Positions 54,959-64,000 of a stretch of 64,000 nt of DNA are shown piece by piece. The stretch is taken from contig NZ_CP124544.1 of the NCBI RefSeq assembly GCF_029953635.1, forward strand, positions 124,001 through 188,000, read 5' to 3'. Every line of letters starts with the position of its first letter. Position 1 is the first letter of the stretch. The stretch comes from Halotia branconii CENA392 (GTDB lineage Bacteria; Cyanobacteriota; Cyanobacteriia; Cyanobacteriales; Nostocaceae). The notes beneath the pieces were generated by a model, which made no database searches, was not told the DNA's origin, and worked only from the letters and a program-made list of their open reading frames with translations. The translations under genes and the position numbers were made by a program.

Positions 54959-56348
54959 CCCTCTTTTGTCACTCTAGGCAGAGGAAAAATAGAAATAAGA
55001 GATATTGAAGTTTTGAAAAATTGAGCAAGTCAGATTATTAACAATCATTTGAAGTTGAAAAAATCCCTCAGATAGCTTAGGGACTGTAAAGACCGCTAAC
55101 CAAGGTTTAATTAAGTTAAATAATGTAAATGGCTGAAGTATCAAACGGAGGTTATTCAGAATACTATTCCAACCATTGCCTTGATTCCACCCAGGATGTG
55201 ATGAAAATCTAGATTCAGATTGTGGTGGTAATTTTAGCAGTTGTTCGGAATGAAGACTAACCAACAGATAGGCACTAAAAACAATTTCCCACCACTTCTC
55301 TATTTGTGAATAATGAGTTAGGCGAAAATCTGCCCATCCTAATTCATTTTTACTTTGTTTTAAACCATATTCTACCCAAGTTCTTAAACCATAAAAATTG
55401 CCCACATCTCTTGGAGTAATCTCTGGATATTTACTCATGACATACCAAGTCGTGTTTTTTGGAAGAACTTCAATATCCGTTGTTATTTGCCAATACCTTA
55501 CTTCCGATTTTTTGCCACATATTATCTCTCTAATATATCTATTCTCTGAACTTAAATCCGAGAAAACACGCTTGAATCTTTGCCAATCTGAGTATTTTAC
55601 TTTTGAGTCTGTAATTCCCCATGCTCTATGGTTTGAGCGAATCGCTACAATAAAATTAAGATTTAATTCATTTAGTACGCTTAAAAAACTTTTACTACTT
55701 TCACCATATAAACTATCCGCCAGCACCAGATTGAATCTAAACCCCATCGACCGCAATTTTCTTATCATTATCCCGGCGATTTCGGGTTTGGTTAAATATT
55801 TCTCTCCTGGTTGTAGTCTTTCCCTCGGTTTATATACTTCAAATATTAGAGGAAACGTCATTCCAGATAAGACTGCATATGCTGTAACCGCCACAATACC
55901 GTTATCTGTTTTACCTAAATTTCCAATGTATTGTCGTTTCACATAATCAGTCGTATTTCCTTTTTTCTTATCCCCTGTCTCATCAATTATTAGTATGATT
56001 GGGCGACCTTGAAGTATATATAATATTAATTCTAACCTTTGCCTCCTTAATTCTTGTACATCCCAGGGTGATTCTGTTAAAAAATGGTGTAATGCTTGAT
56101 GATTATCTAGCCCTACAATTTTCGCTATTTCCGGTAAAGTTTTACGTTTTATATCAGAAACACATCCCATGTGTAGGTACTTAAAAGCTTCAAAGCTTCT
56201 AACTTCTGGAAAGAGGTTTTGATACAAATGGCAGTATTCGTCCACAAATTTTACTGTGGGTGCGCTTCGGCGAGGCTCAACCATACTCTCTGTCTGGTGT
56301 TTTTGCGATCGCTCCTAATTATACTTTGTCGAGAGTGATAAAAGAGGG
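54959..56348 (-). mobile_element. IS701-family insertion sequence, complete
   Basis: A 1390-bp element with ends CCCTCTTTTGTCACTCT and, on the other strand, CCCTCTTTTATCACTCTC. It is flanked by TTAA direct repeats (54955-54958, 56349-56352), agreeing with the 4-bp YTAR-like targets of the family. A shorter relative with the same termini and CTAA repeats is at 11359-12481. Confidence 0.85.
54974..56284 (-). CDS. IS701-family transposase
   Basis: 436 residues. HHFLTESPWDVQELRRQRLE, IILIIDETGDKKKG, DYVKRQYIGNLGKTDNGIVA, VLADSLYGESSKSFL and WVEYGLKQSKNELGWADFRL are the complete family signature, with catalytic D in IDETGD, D in ADSLYG and E in WVEYGLKQ. All key residues are present, so it is likely active. 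It could also mobilise the shorter element at 11.4 kb. Confidence 0.93.
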   Translation of the reverse strand: MVEPRRSAPTVKFVDEYCHLYQNLFPEVRSFEAFKYLHMGCVSDIKRKTLPEIAKIVGLDNHQALHHFLTESPWDVQELRRQRLELILYILQGRPIILIIDETGDKKKGNTTDYVKRQYIGNLGKTDNGIVAVTAYAVLSGMTFPLIFEVYKPRERLQPGEKYLTKPEIAGIMIRKLRSMGFRFNLVLADSLYGESSKSFLSVLNELNLNFIVAIRSNHRAWGITDSKVKYSDWQRFKRVFSDLSSENRYIREIICGKKSEVRYWQITTDIEVLPKNTTWYVMSKYPEITPRDVGNFYGLRTWVEYGLKQSKNELGWADFRLTHYSQIEKWWEIVFSAYLLVSLHSEQLLKLPPQSESRFSSHPGWNQGNGWNSILNNLRLILQPFTLFNLIKPWLAVFTVPKLSEGFFQLQMIVNNLTCSIFQNFNISYFYFSSA

Positions 56349-56451
56349 TTAATGCTTGGCTAGTCCCAATAACAGCTAGAACTCTTACCCCACAAAGAGT
56401 TTTAGCTGTCCTTTGTATTTTGTTCGCTTCATTTAACAACGAGGTTTCGCA

Positions 56452-56751
56452 ATGGAATTATTAACCGCAGAGATTCGCGCTCAATTGCCTGCTCTTTACG
56501 CACAAGAAAAGATTGCTGACCCGATCGCTTATGTGAAATTTTTTAATCCCACCAGTGACTGGACTTGGTATGCAACCGAGTTTGACGGTGAGGATACTTT
56601 TTTTGGTTTGGTGCAAGGGTTTGAGTCAGAGTTAGGGTACTTCAGCCTTAGCGAATTACAAGAATATTGTGGAGCGCTGGGTATTGGAATTGAGAGAGAT
56701 TTGCAGTTTAAACCCACACCGCTTTCACAACTTCGCAGCAGCGACGACTAA
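56452..56751 (+). CDS. DUF2958 protein
   Basis: 99 residues: ELLTAEIRAQLPALYAQEKI, SDWTWYATEFDGEDTFFGLV and SELGYFSLSELQEYCGALGI, ending in GIERDLQFKPTPLSQL. This matches the DUF2958 family in full, a small protein carried by plasmids and integrative elements. GAGGTTTCGCA precedes the ATG. Function unknown. Confidence 0.85.
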   Translation: MELLTAEIRAQLPALYAQEKIADPIAYVKFFNPTSDWTWYATEFDGEDTFFGLVQGFESELGYFSLSELQEYCGALGIGIERDLQFKPTPLSQLRSSDD

Positions 56752-56759
56752 TCAATCAT

Positions 56760-56783
56760 AATCCCCGCAAATTACCGGGGATT
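56760..56783 (+). terminator. Hairpin after the DUF2958 gene
   Basis: AATCCCCG (56760-56767) and CGGGGATT (56776-56783) form a perfect 8-bp stem with an 8-nt loop, 9 bp after the stop. No strong T-run follows, so termination is probable but not certain. Confidence 0.6.
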
Positions 56784-56896
56784 CAAACTGCATAGGGAGC
56801 GCGTTAAATCACCACTAGACGGATTTTCTACCTGTTGGGCGTTCTCTTCAAAAATTTTCACTAACCACAATCATAAACTTTAAGGACAATCGAAAT

Positions 56897-57691
56897 ATGT
56901 CTGATGATATTCTACGGCAAGAAATAGACGGTATCGAATATTTTACCGTTGCCAGTACTGGAGAATCAGGAATGAGCCAACGGGGATTATCTCGGCTATG
57001 TGGAGTTCGGCTAAGTACAGTGCAGAACGTACTAGAAAACCTGACCGAAAACAAAGCCCCCCAATGGCTTCAAACCCTTGCAGAAGGAGGATTATACCTG
57101 ACCGATAAAACCACTGTTAAAGGCGGTGAAACCAGGCCAATTAAAGCTAATGTTTGCTGGGGAGTCCTTCGCTACTACGAGCGCAAGGGGAAGCTGGAAG
57201 CAGCTAAAGCTTTAGATGCGATTGGGACAATTGGTATAAACAGCTTCATCCAAGCCAAGACGGGATGGTTGCCAGAGCGATACCAATCATCTCGTAAACA
57301 ACGGCAGGAAGTTAGCCGTATTCTAGAAACCCCGCAACCTTGGACTCGCATGTTTGAGAGCGAGTTTGAAGAACATTTGTCCAGGATTACTAAGCTGCAT
57401 AAGAAGAGTATTAGAAATGGGCTGTATTATTGGGAACTAGTATACAACTGGATGACTCCTGAAGAGAAAGCCAAGCTTGATGAAGTCAACCCTGTTCTTT
57501 CCAGTGGACGAAGACGGCACAAAATCCACCAGATGTTAGACGAAGAAACCAAACAAAGACTATCACCACATGTCACATCAGTACTAACTCTAATGCAATC
57601 AGCAAACACGATTGCAGAATTGCGGCGATTAATACAGCGACGTTATGGTGTTGACCAACCCAATTTGTTCGATGGCTGGAATTTGGGATAG
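56897..57691 (+). CDS. P63C-like domain protein, plasmid type
   Basis: 264 residues. The N-terminal part (SGMSQRGLSRLCGVRLSTVQ) resembles a helix-turn-helix, and a middle part has WGVLRYYERKGKLEAAKALD and GINSFIQAKTGWLPERYQ. The C-terminal part (KLHKKSIRNGLYYWELVYNW, RRRHKIHQMLDEETKQRLSP, SVLTLMQSANTIAELRRLIQ) follows the P63C pattern. Such proteins are frequent on mobile DNA and phages. The start is set by AGGACAATCG upstream. Confidence 0.7.
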   Translation: MSDDILRQEIDGIEYFTVASTGESGMSQRGLSRLCGVRLSTVQNVLENLTENKAPQWLQTLAEGGLYLTDKTTVKGGETRPIKANVCWGVLRYYERKGKLEAAKALDAIGTIGINSFIQAKTGWLPERYQSSRKQRQEVSRILETPQPWTRMFESEFEEHLSRITKLHKKSIRNGLYYWELVYNWMTPEEKAKLDEVNPVLSSGRRRHKIHQMLDEETKQRLSPHVTSVLTLMQSANTIAELRRLIQRRYGVDQPNLFDGWNLG

Positions 57692-57769
57692 TTGAGATAT
57701 TCGTTTAATAGTACAATAGTACTGTTAATGTTGAACTGCTTGAAGGTTCAAAGTCAAAACATACCTAAG

Positions 57770-57798
57770 AAGCTTCTGGGATAATCAGCCAGAAGCTT
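57770..57798 (+). terminator. Hairpin after the P63C-like gene
   Basis: AAGCTTCTGG (57770-57779) pairs with CCAGAAGCTT (57789-57798), giving a perfect 10-bp stem with a 9-nt loop, then TTCTT. A probable terminator, possibly serving both strands. Confidence 0.6.
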
Positions 57799-57844
57799 TC
57801 TTAATCTGCGACAAGCCGTCCTTAAGCGTGTACGCACCTAAATT

Positions 57845-58099
57845 TCAAAGACTATTCGCCAAATCCACATCACTTTTATAAGTCATAGGTCTAGCCTTCC
57901 TTGTCCTGAGAGGGACGGCTGATTTTTTCGGTGCTTGTGGTGGCCGGCATCTTTCGCAGTACAGCGGACGAACCCCAAAAGTTTCTCTTTGCGTGGGTTG
58001 ATCGCACTTCTTGCAGACGAAGTTGAAGATGCGCGTGTGGATCTCGCGTTTATGCGCTTTGACTGTGTACTCTCGGACTTGAATTATCTTGCTGGGCAT
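57845..58099 (-). CDS. Small zinc-ribbon protein
   Basis: 84 residues. FNFVCKKCDQPTQRETFGVR and YCERCRPP give two CxxC pairs for one zinc ion, with basic ends (KAHKREIHTRIF, RTRKARP). Such ribbons bind nucleic acids. It is next to the HNH gene on the same strand, 75 bp downstream of it. Confidence 0.6.
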   Translation of the reverse strand: MPSKIIQVREYTVKAHKREIHTRIFNFVCKKCDQPTQRETFGVRPLYCERCRPPQAPKKSAVPLRTRKARPMTYKSDVDLANSL

Positions 58100-58174
58100 T
58101 GATTAGCTTTGTGGTCTTACTTCTTCAATCATAGTTTCTGGTTGTGGTTTTGCAATATTTGTGCATCGCCAGGA

Positions 58175-58453
58175 CTAGAACAATGACAATTGCCCAGGAG
58201 AAACATTGCCTCGTCTGAATTGGTGGTATGAGAGATGACAGCGAGGACAAAGGCAGCCTAAGTTCTCCAAGCGATTGTCAGACGGGTCGCGGTTCCAGTG
58301 GTGAACTTGCAGGGTATAGGCGCGGCGCTTTCCGGTCAAATCAGGATTTTTCTCGCCAGGGCGCAACCCAGGACGACCGCACTTACTGCAACGCCAGTTG
58401 GAGGATTCTTTGATAGATGTGGCGAGTTGTTTCCAGTTTTGGGGATAGGACAT
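58175..58453 (-). CDS. HNH endonuclease-like protein
   Basis: 92 residues. NWRCSKCGRPG, YTLQVHHWNRDPSDNRLENL and CLCPRCHLSYH form an HNH motif: first CxxC, then the His-His pair, the Asn in DNRLENL and the second CxxC. Complete for a small HNH. No phage packaging genes are around, so it is probably plasmid-related. The ATG at 58453 is preceded by a purine-rich stretch. Confidence 0.82.
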   Translation of the reverse strand: MSYPQNWKQLATSIKESSNWRCSKCGRPGLRPGEKNPDLTGKRRAYTLQVHHWNRDPSDNRLENLGCLCPRCHLSYHQFRRGNVSPGQLSLF

Positions 58454-58668
58454 ACCCTGTAATTAAAATGTGATCAACCTCAAAATTAACACGTCACACA
58501 AACAACGAGTCAATTTTCGGCAGCAGAAAGTTCAAGTAGCTCTATAGAACTAGGAAAGAAAGGCTACGCCTGAAATTGGTGAAAATATTAGCGCGCTTTT
58601 CATTTAGCTAAAGAAAGAAAAGCTGCGCTTAAAAAATGTGAACAATAAAAGTATTGAGGAAAAATTCA

Positions 58669-59082
58669 ATGGACATTCAATCTATTCTGACAATAGCTAT
58701 CGAAGTTGTGTTCTGGGCTTTTACGGGTCTAATAATTTTCGATTTTATCAATGGACTTTTCGTTTTGGATATTAACCCCATTACAGTAGTTTCAGATCTA
58801 CAACCACAAGTAAAACAAGAAACTATGCCAGCAGTGACTCCAGCGCCTCAAATTGAATTACCGATTGACCCTTGGGAACTGAACGCAGAAACTCAACAAG
58901 TTAGTGTCAAAACTTCATCAGTTGTACCTCCATTTTCTGAATTAAAATTGCTGCCACAAGCTAAACAAGTGGAACAGAAATCGAAGCGCAACAGCACTTC
59001 TAAAAAGACTACTTCTGCTGCAAAAACAACGTCTACCAAAACTCCACAAAAACAAGGTAGAACGCGCAAGCAAGCTGCTTAA
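58669..59082 (+). CDS. Single-pass membrane protein with Lys-rich tail
   Basis: 137 residues from the ATG at 58669 (TTGAGGAAAAATTCA upstream contains GAGG). There is one hydrophobic segment (about 5-30, ILTIAIEVVFWAFTGLIIF), then a Pro/Gln-rich linker and a very basic Lys/Thr/Ser-rich C-terminus (KKTTSAAKTTSTKTPQKQGR). The tail could bind DNA or membrane lipids. No family recognised. It may be part of a plasmid membrane complex with the following gene. Confidence 0.55.
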   Translation: MDIQSILTIAIEVVFWAFTGLIIFDFINGLFVLDINPITVVSDLQPQVKQETMPAVTPAPQIELPIDPWELNAETQQVSVKTSSVVPPFSELKLLPQAKQVEQKSKRNSTSKKTTSAAKTTSTKTPQKQGRTRKQAA

Positions 59083-59252
59083 CCCCAATTTATCGGCTTT
59101 AACACTAAGCGATCGCATATAGCAAAGTATTAATTTAAACAATGCAATCGGCTCATTGTCCTTTGGTAGTAGCACTCAAATATGCTCCAGATAAGCAAAT
59201 GTTCAAGCCCCCGCTGCGAGAAGTGGGTTAATAACTCAAGGAGAAACTCACA

Positions 59253-59507
59253 ATGGATTTTATTTTAGTTGCACAACTGCTTTTATTTATTGGTTTTGCA
59301 TTTATAGGCAGCCAATTTGTAAAAGTAATTATGAAGAGATACCCAATTATTCTATTTTCAGATTATCATTACTGGCTTTTAATGTTTGGTTTCTGTTCTT
59401 TTGTATCGCTTGCTTTCTGCATAACAACTGGTGAATTATACCAACTTAGATATACAGTGAAAGATGCAATTATAGCTAGTTTATTTGCATACACTCGTAG
59501 AGTTTAA
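59253..59507 (+). CDS. Small membrane protein, 84 residues
   Basis: Two hydrophobic segments (LLLFIGFAFIGSQFVKVIM and YWLLMFGFCSFVSLAFCI) with basic residues between them. AAGGAGAAACTCACA lies before the ATG, an excellent ribosome binding site. Followed by a strong terminator. Function unknown. Confidence 0.65.
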   Translation: MDFILVAQLLLFIGFAFIGSQFVKVIMKRYPIILFSDYHYWLLMFGFCSFVSLAFCITTGELYQLRYTVKDAIIASLFAYTRRV

Positions 59508-59527
59508 TTATTTTTAGATTTGCGGAA

Positions 59528-59565
59528 ACAAGAGAAAGTAGTTTTGACTTTCTCTTGTTTTTTTA
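59528..59565 (+). terminator. Rho-independent terminator
   Basis: ACAAGAGAAAGT (59528-59539) and ACTTTCTCTTGT (59547-59558) form a perfect 12-bp stem with a 7-nt loop, directly followed by TTTTTT. A textbook terminator for the two small membrane protein genes. Confidence 0.88.
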
Positions 59566-59600
59566 GCTGCACCGAATTTTAGCAAAAAATAAATATACTC

Positions 59601-62600
59601 ATGATGAACCAAATCGCTACAGCTACACAGGGTTCTCTGTTCGACCTGCAAACCATTATTGATTACGGGCAATCAGTGGTCAATGTTGCCCAGGAACTAA
59701 CTAAAACCTTAATTGATCAACGTCCGCTAACTACCAGAACAATCCAGTCACACATGAATCGTCATTTTCACGGCACAGCAGCACAAGGGGCTTGGCAGTG
59801 GAAAGATGCTTATGAAGCTGTAGAAGTTGCTCAAATACTATATCTGCGTTACCAAGGATTATGCTGTGATAATCCTCTATTAAGATTACAACAGTTGGAG
59901 GCACTCTGCCCAACTCATACCCGCCGCAGTGAGGAGCAGTTGCAACTACAGCAGTTTTCCACACCTTTGCCCCTGGCTTACTTAGTGGCTTTGGCGGGGC
60001 AAATCACCAGTAGTGATTTGGCACTTGAACCCAGTGCTGGTACTGGGATCTTGGCACAGTTCGCTCGTCTTAAAGGTGCGAGTCTCATGCTTAATGAAAT
60101 CTCGCAGGACAGAGCGAAGATTCTGCGGCGGTTGTTCCCTGGTGTTCCGTTATTCTCTGTTAACGCCGAACAAATCAACGATTACCTCGTAGGGAAAACT
60201 CAGCCCTCTGTGGTGCTGATGAATCCACCGTTTTCATCATCGCCCAAAATCAGCGATCGCAATCCTCATGCTACCCCTCGGCATATCAACTCAGCATTGC
60301 AACGACTGGCAGATGGTGGGCGGTTGGTAACATTAACTGCTAACTGGTTTTCACCAGCAAATCCTACTTGGCGAGATACTTTTACCAAGATACAGGATAC
60401 AGCGCAAGTAGTGCTTTCAGTTGGTGTCTGTGGTAAAGCTTTTGCCAAGCACGGGACGCAGATAGATACCCGGATTACGGTAATCGATAAAGTTCCGGCT
60501 GCTGAAAAAGCCTACATCCCGTGTATTCCTAAAACCCTAGACTTGACTGAAATACTGGCACTGATTGAGCAATTACCAGGGCGACCAGTATGGGAACGTT
60601 CTATTTCAAATGTGGCAACATTCTCCAAGAAAGTCGTTAACTTGCCAAAGCGTCAAGTAGTTGCACAGCCAGAAACCTCCACAGAAATCCCAGATGTAGT
60701 TGTTCTGGAGTACGAGGTTATCGAGTGGGTTGCCAGCGAAGGTTTAAAAGATGTACTCTATGAAACCTATCGCCCACAAAGGCTGAGAATCAAGGACGCT
60801 TTACCCCATCCCTCACTCCTTTGCGAAAGCGCAGCCCTGGCACTTGTTTCACCACCAGCACCTACTTACAAACCACATCTCCCACATAATATTGTTACCC
60901 AAGGCTTGCTTTCAGAGGCACAACTTGAAAGCGTGATATACGCAGGACAAGCCCACTCTGAATATCTATCAGGCTCATACTTAGTAGATGATTCGTGGGA
61001 TAACGTGAAGGTAGCAGCCAACAACGAAGAAAATGCCGTGAAATTTCGCCGTGGCTGGTTCTTGGGTGATGGGACGGGCGCTGGTAAGGGTAGACAGTGT
61101 GCGGGAATCATCCTCGACAATTGGTGTCAAGGACGTAAAAAAGCCATCTGGGTATCAAAAAGTTCTGCACTGATTGAAGATGCCCGACGTGATTGGTTTG
61201 CTTTAGGTGGTAGTGAAAAGGACATTATTGACCTCAGCAATATCAAACTAGGCGATCCAATCCCTTTCACTCAAGGCATTATGTTCTGCACGTACTCAAC
61301 CTTGCGCTCACAAAAGGGAGGTAAAAGCCGACTCAAGCAAATCATTGACTGGGCAGGATCGGGCTTTGAGGGAGCGATCGCTTATGACGAGTGCCACGCA
61401 ATGGGTAACGCGATGGCTACTGAGGGGAAACTCGGCTTGGTCAAAGCATCCATGCAGGGTATTGTTGGGCTGAGGCTACAAAATGCGCTACCTCAAGCAC
61501 GGGTTGTCTACGTATCAGCGACCGGAGCTACCAAAGTGTCTAACTTGTCTTATGCCAATCGTTTGGGGCTTTGGCAGACTGGAGATTTCCCGTTTACCTC
61601 CCGTGAGGATTTCGTAGAATCAATCGAAGGTGGTGGCATTGCTGCAATGGAGGTTGTTGCACGGGATCTCAAAGCACTTGGTTTATATCTGGCGCGATCA
61701 CTCAGTTTTGAAGGTGTTGAGTACGACACATTAAAAATTGAACTCACGCCCACCCAAGAACGGATTTATGACAGTTACGCCGATGCTTTTCAAATTATCC
61801 ACTGCAACTTACATGAAGCACTAGAAGCGTGTAACATTTCTGGCTCAAAAACATATAACCGCATGGCTAAAATGTCTGCGATGTCTCAGTTTGAATCGCA
61901 TAAGCAACGATTCTTCAATCACTTGTTAACTGGCATGAAATGCCCGAAACTAATTAAAGCCATTGAACAAGATATCGCCCAGGGTCATGCTGTTGTCATC
62001 CAGATAGTTTCGACTAATGAGGAACTGTTAAAACGGCGACTGAATGAGGTTCCCGCAGACGAGTTGAAGGATTTAAACCTTGACTTGACTCCCCGTGAAT
62101 ACGTGATGGATTACCTGTTAAGTGCGTTTCCTGTTCACTTGCATGAAATCCACTCAGGCGAAGATGGTGAGGAACGTTCAGAACCCGCTTTTGATGCCGA
62201 TGGTTCGCCCATTCTCTCACAAGCAGCCCTTGGGTTACGAGATGCACTGGTTGACAAACTGGCAAGCCTTGACCCAATTCCTGGAGCTTTAGAACAACTA
62301 TTGTGGTATCTCGGTCACAAGAATATTGCTGAAGTCACAGGACGTAGCAAACGAGTCCTTAAGGATGAAAATGGACGGCTGTTTGTGGATTCACGGGGTA
62401 GTGGTGCAAATATTGCTGAAACTACAGCATTTATGGCTGATGAAAAACAAATTCTTATCTTCTCTGATGCTGGTGGTACTGGTCGCAGTTATCACGCTGA
62501 CCTCAATGCTGTAAATCGTAGACGGCGATCGCACTATTTGCTTGAAGCCGGTTGGAGAGCAGACAACGCTATTCAGGGATTAGGGCGATCGCATCGTACA

Positions 62601-63863
62601 AACCAAGCTTCTGCACCCGTGTTCAAACCTGTGACAACGAACGTGCGTGGTGAACGCCGATTCATCAGCACTATTGCTCGGCGGCTGGACAGTCTCGGCG
62701 CACTCACACGGGGTCAGAGACAAACGGGCGGTAACGGTATGTTTGATGCCAAGGACAATCTAGAATCTCAGTACGCTGAATATGCTTTATACGAATTGTT
62801 CAAGCAGATTTTCCAGGGTCGATTCTATGAGGTTCCTTTGGGTAAATTTGAAAAGATGACTGGACTCAGCCTAACTTCTCATGAAGGCGGGATGAAGATA
62901 GACCTCCCACCACTGCGGCAATTCCTCAATCGCTTGCTGGCTTTGACAATTGGGATGCAGAACCTGATTTTCGAGAGGTTTGAACTGCTGTTGAGTCAAC
63001 AGATCGAAACTGCGATCGCCAATGGAATCTTTGAAGCTGGTGTTGAAACGCTTCGGGCTGAACGGTTTACGGTTAAAAGTTGCGAATCAGTTTATACACA
63101 TCCTGCCACTGGGAGCGTAACGAACTATCTCAAGATAGAACGTATTCAACACAACAACATCAAAACTGCTGAGGAGATGCTGGATTTTGCTGCTAAATAC
63201 CAAGGACAACTCATGGTGAATGAGAAGTCTAGTAATGCGGCTGTATCAATTCCTACGCACAGCTTCTTTGATAGTGATGGTGCTGCTGTGCCACGGGTTC
63301 TACTCGTGCGACCTCAAAAGGAAATTCGCGTATCTCAAGAACAAGTGGAAAATTCTACTTGGCAGCAGGTTTCGGTTGATGCGTTTGTTGCGGCGTGGTC
63401 AAATGAGATAGACCAATTGCCCAAATTCACTACTGATTATATTCACCTTGTGACAGGCATACTACTACCCATCTGGAAGGTGCTACCCCAAAAGAACAAT
63501 CGAGTCTTCAGGCTGCAAACCAGTGATGGTGAGAAAATTCTGGGTCGGGTGGTAAATGCAGTAGATATTCAATCTGTGGCTGAACAGCTTGGGATGAAAA
63601 ACAAGCTGCTTTCTCCAATTGAATTGGTATCACTGGTACTCAACGAAGGGTACTCACAGCAATTGCCGGGAGGTGTAACGTTGCGACGTTCTTATATCGC
63701 AGGGGAGCCTCGCATAGAACTGGTTGATACTTTATCCTTGGCAGACCGACTTGTGGCTGTAGGTTGTTTTACCGAAATAATCCAGTGGCGTAAGCGGGTG
63801 TTTATTCCAGCTAACTCCAAAGCGGCAGAGATTTTGGCTGGCGTAATTGAGATTCTGGGATAA
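59601..63863 (+). CDS. Methyltransferase-helicase fusion (strawberry-notch type)
   Basis: 1420 residues. The N-terminal third is an N6-adenine-type methyltransferase, with SAM motif LEPSAGTG (E143-G149) and catalytic NPPF (208-211). The central and C-terminal parts are an SF2 helicase of the strawberry-notch family: Walker A GDGTGAGKG (489-497), DECH (596-599), SATGATK, LIFSDAGGTG (about 953-962) and QGLGRSHR (992-999) as motif VI. The two parts share one frame without a gap. Such proteins occur on plasmids and phages and are thought to remodel and mark DNA. A start two codons later (59604) is equally possible. Confidence 0.88.
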   Translation: MMNQIATATQGSLFDLQTIIDYGQSVVNVAQELTKTLIDQRPLTTRTIQSHMNRHFHGTAAQGAWQWKDAYEAVEVAQILYLRYQGLCCDNPLLRLQQLEALCPTHTRRSEEQLQLQQFSTPLPLAYLVALAGQITSSDLALEPSAGTGILAQFARLKGASLMLNEISQDRAKILRRLFPGVPLFSVNAEQINDYLVGKTQPSVVLMNPPFSSSPKISDRNPHATPRHINSALQRLADGGRLVTLTANWFSPANPTWRDTFTKIQDTAQVVLSVGVCGKAFAKHGTQIDTRITVIDKVPAAEKAYIPCIPKTLDLTEILALIEQLPGRPVWERSISNVATFSKKVVNLPKRQVVAQPETSTEIPDVVVLEYEVIEWVASEGLKDVLYETYRPQRLRIKDALPHPSLLCESAALALVSPPAPTYKPHLPHNIVTQGLLSEAQLESVIYAGQAHSEYLSGSYLVDDSWDNVKVAANNEENAVKFRRGWFLGDGTGAGKGRQCAGIILDNWCQGRKKAIWVSKSSALIEDARRDWFALGGSEKDIIDLSNIKLGDPIPFTQGIMFCTYSTLRSQKGGKSRLKQIIDWAGSGFEGAIAYDECHAMGNAMATEGKLGLVKASMQGIVGLRLQNALPQARVVYVSATGATKVSNLSYANRLGLWQTGDFPFTSREDFVESIEGGGIAAMEVVARDLKALGLYLARSLSFEGVEYDTLKIELTPTQERIYDSYADAFQIIHCNLHEALEACNISGSKTYNRMAKMSAMSQFESHKQRFFNHLLTGMKCPKLIKAIEQDIAQGHAVVIQIVSTNEELLKRRLNEVPADELKDLNLDLTPREYVMDYLLSAFPVHLHEIHSGEDGEERSEPAFDADGSPILSQAALGLRDALVDKLASLDPIPGALEQLLWYLGHKNIAEVTGRSKRVLKDENGRLFVDSRGSGANIAETTAFMADEKQILIFSDAGGTGRSYHADLNAVNRRRRSHYLLEAGWRADNAIQGLGRSHRTNQASAPVFKPVTTNVRGERRFISTIARRLDSLGALTRGQRQTGGNGMFDAKDNLESQYAEYALYELFKQIFQGRFYEVPLGKFEKMTGLSLTSHEGGMKIDLPPLRQFLNRLLALTIGMQNLIFERFELLLSQQIETAIANGIFEAGVETLRAERFTVKSCESVYTHPATGSVTNYLKIERIQHNNIKTAEEMLDFAAKYQGQLMVNEKSSNAAVSIPTHSFFDSDGAAVPRVLLVRPQKEIRVSQEQVENSTWQQVSVDAFVAAWSNEIDQLPKFTTDYIHLVTGILLPIWKVLPQKNNRVFRLQTSDGEKILGRVVNAVDIQSVAEQLGMKNKLLSPIELVSLVLNEGYSQQLPGGVTLRRSYIAGEPRIELVDTLSLADRLVAVGCFTEIIQWRKRVFIPANSKAAEILAGVIEILG

Positions 63864-64000
63864 AAAGCAGAATATTACATCTTCAATAAATTCTAACCTC
63901 TCACCCTTTTTCTTTGCTCTGGTTTCTCCCGGAGCAAAGAAATCTACATCCTTTATGACTATACCCAATTTAGACGAAGTGAAAAGGTAAAGACCTAACA

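Overview
The window looks like DNA from a filamentous, heterocyst-type cyanobacterium (Nostoc/Scytonema/Tolypothrix-like). The reasons are frequent HIP1 octamers (GCGATCGC), an AT-rich composition, cyanobacterial families (cyanoexosortase A, HpsJ-like protein, CcbP calcium-binding protein, PEP-CTERM variants with a PGGxTxPxxG motif) and many insertion sequences. The right-hand 20 kb is a plasmid backbone: ParA/ParB, an actin-like ParM with a small partner, a methyltransferase-helicase of the strawberry-notch type, P63C-like and DUF2958 proteins. The window is therefore probably part of a large plasmid carrying a surface-polysaccharide island; that the two halves belong to one replicon is directly seen, that it is a plasmid is inferred.

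Layout. 1-4.1 kb: end of a glycosyltransferase, a membrane acyltransferase and a Wzc-type tyrosine autokinase/chain-length regulator. 4.2-15.8 kb: four small secreted proteins with cyanobacterial exosortase sorting signals, in two divergent pairs. The first pair shares a duplicated promoter/leader, and the second pair is a tandem duplication of about 1.4 kb. Between the pairs lies a pile of mobile elements: an IS4-family element with 11-bp target repeats, a degraded ISAzo13-like element, and a small IS701-type element carrying an IS4 remnant. The last two are nested in a second, broken hpsJ-like gene. 16.1-18.5 kb: intact hpsJ-like gene and a cyanoexosortase fused to its accessory domain. 18.9-31.7 kb: one co-directional polysaccharide cluster with five clear GT4 glycosyltransferases, one further GT-B-like enzyme, three methyltransferases (one more truncated), a Wzy/ligase-like protein and a Wzx flippase. 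31.7-38.8 kb: accessory DNA with a DUF433/DUF5615 toxin-antitoxin-like pair, an internally duplicated secreted protein, a short repeated 58-codon gene family, a small HTH gene and a second complete IS4-type element. 38.8-42.8 kb: a 1322-residue secreted adhesin-like protein. 42.8-49.3 kb: gene relics, CcbP, cupin, Rpn-type nuclease, thioredoxin, a winged-helix protein and a sigma-70 factor broken by a 26-bp insert and a stop. 49.4-64 kb: partition, replication and maintenance genes of the plasmid.

How the genes work together. The Wzc kinase, Wzx flippase, Wzy-like polymerase, glycosyltransferases and methyltransferases form a Wzx/Wzy-dependent exopolysaccharide pathway. The exosortase would anchor or process the small PEP-CTERM-like proteins, and such sorting systems are typically linked to extracellular polysaccharide production. 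The right half keeps the replicon: ParABS-type and ParM-type partition, transcription factors, and a large methyltransferase-helicase. Relics, truncated genes and recombination scars show that the island has been rearranged repeatedly.
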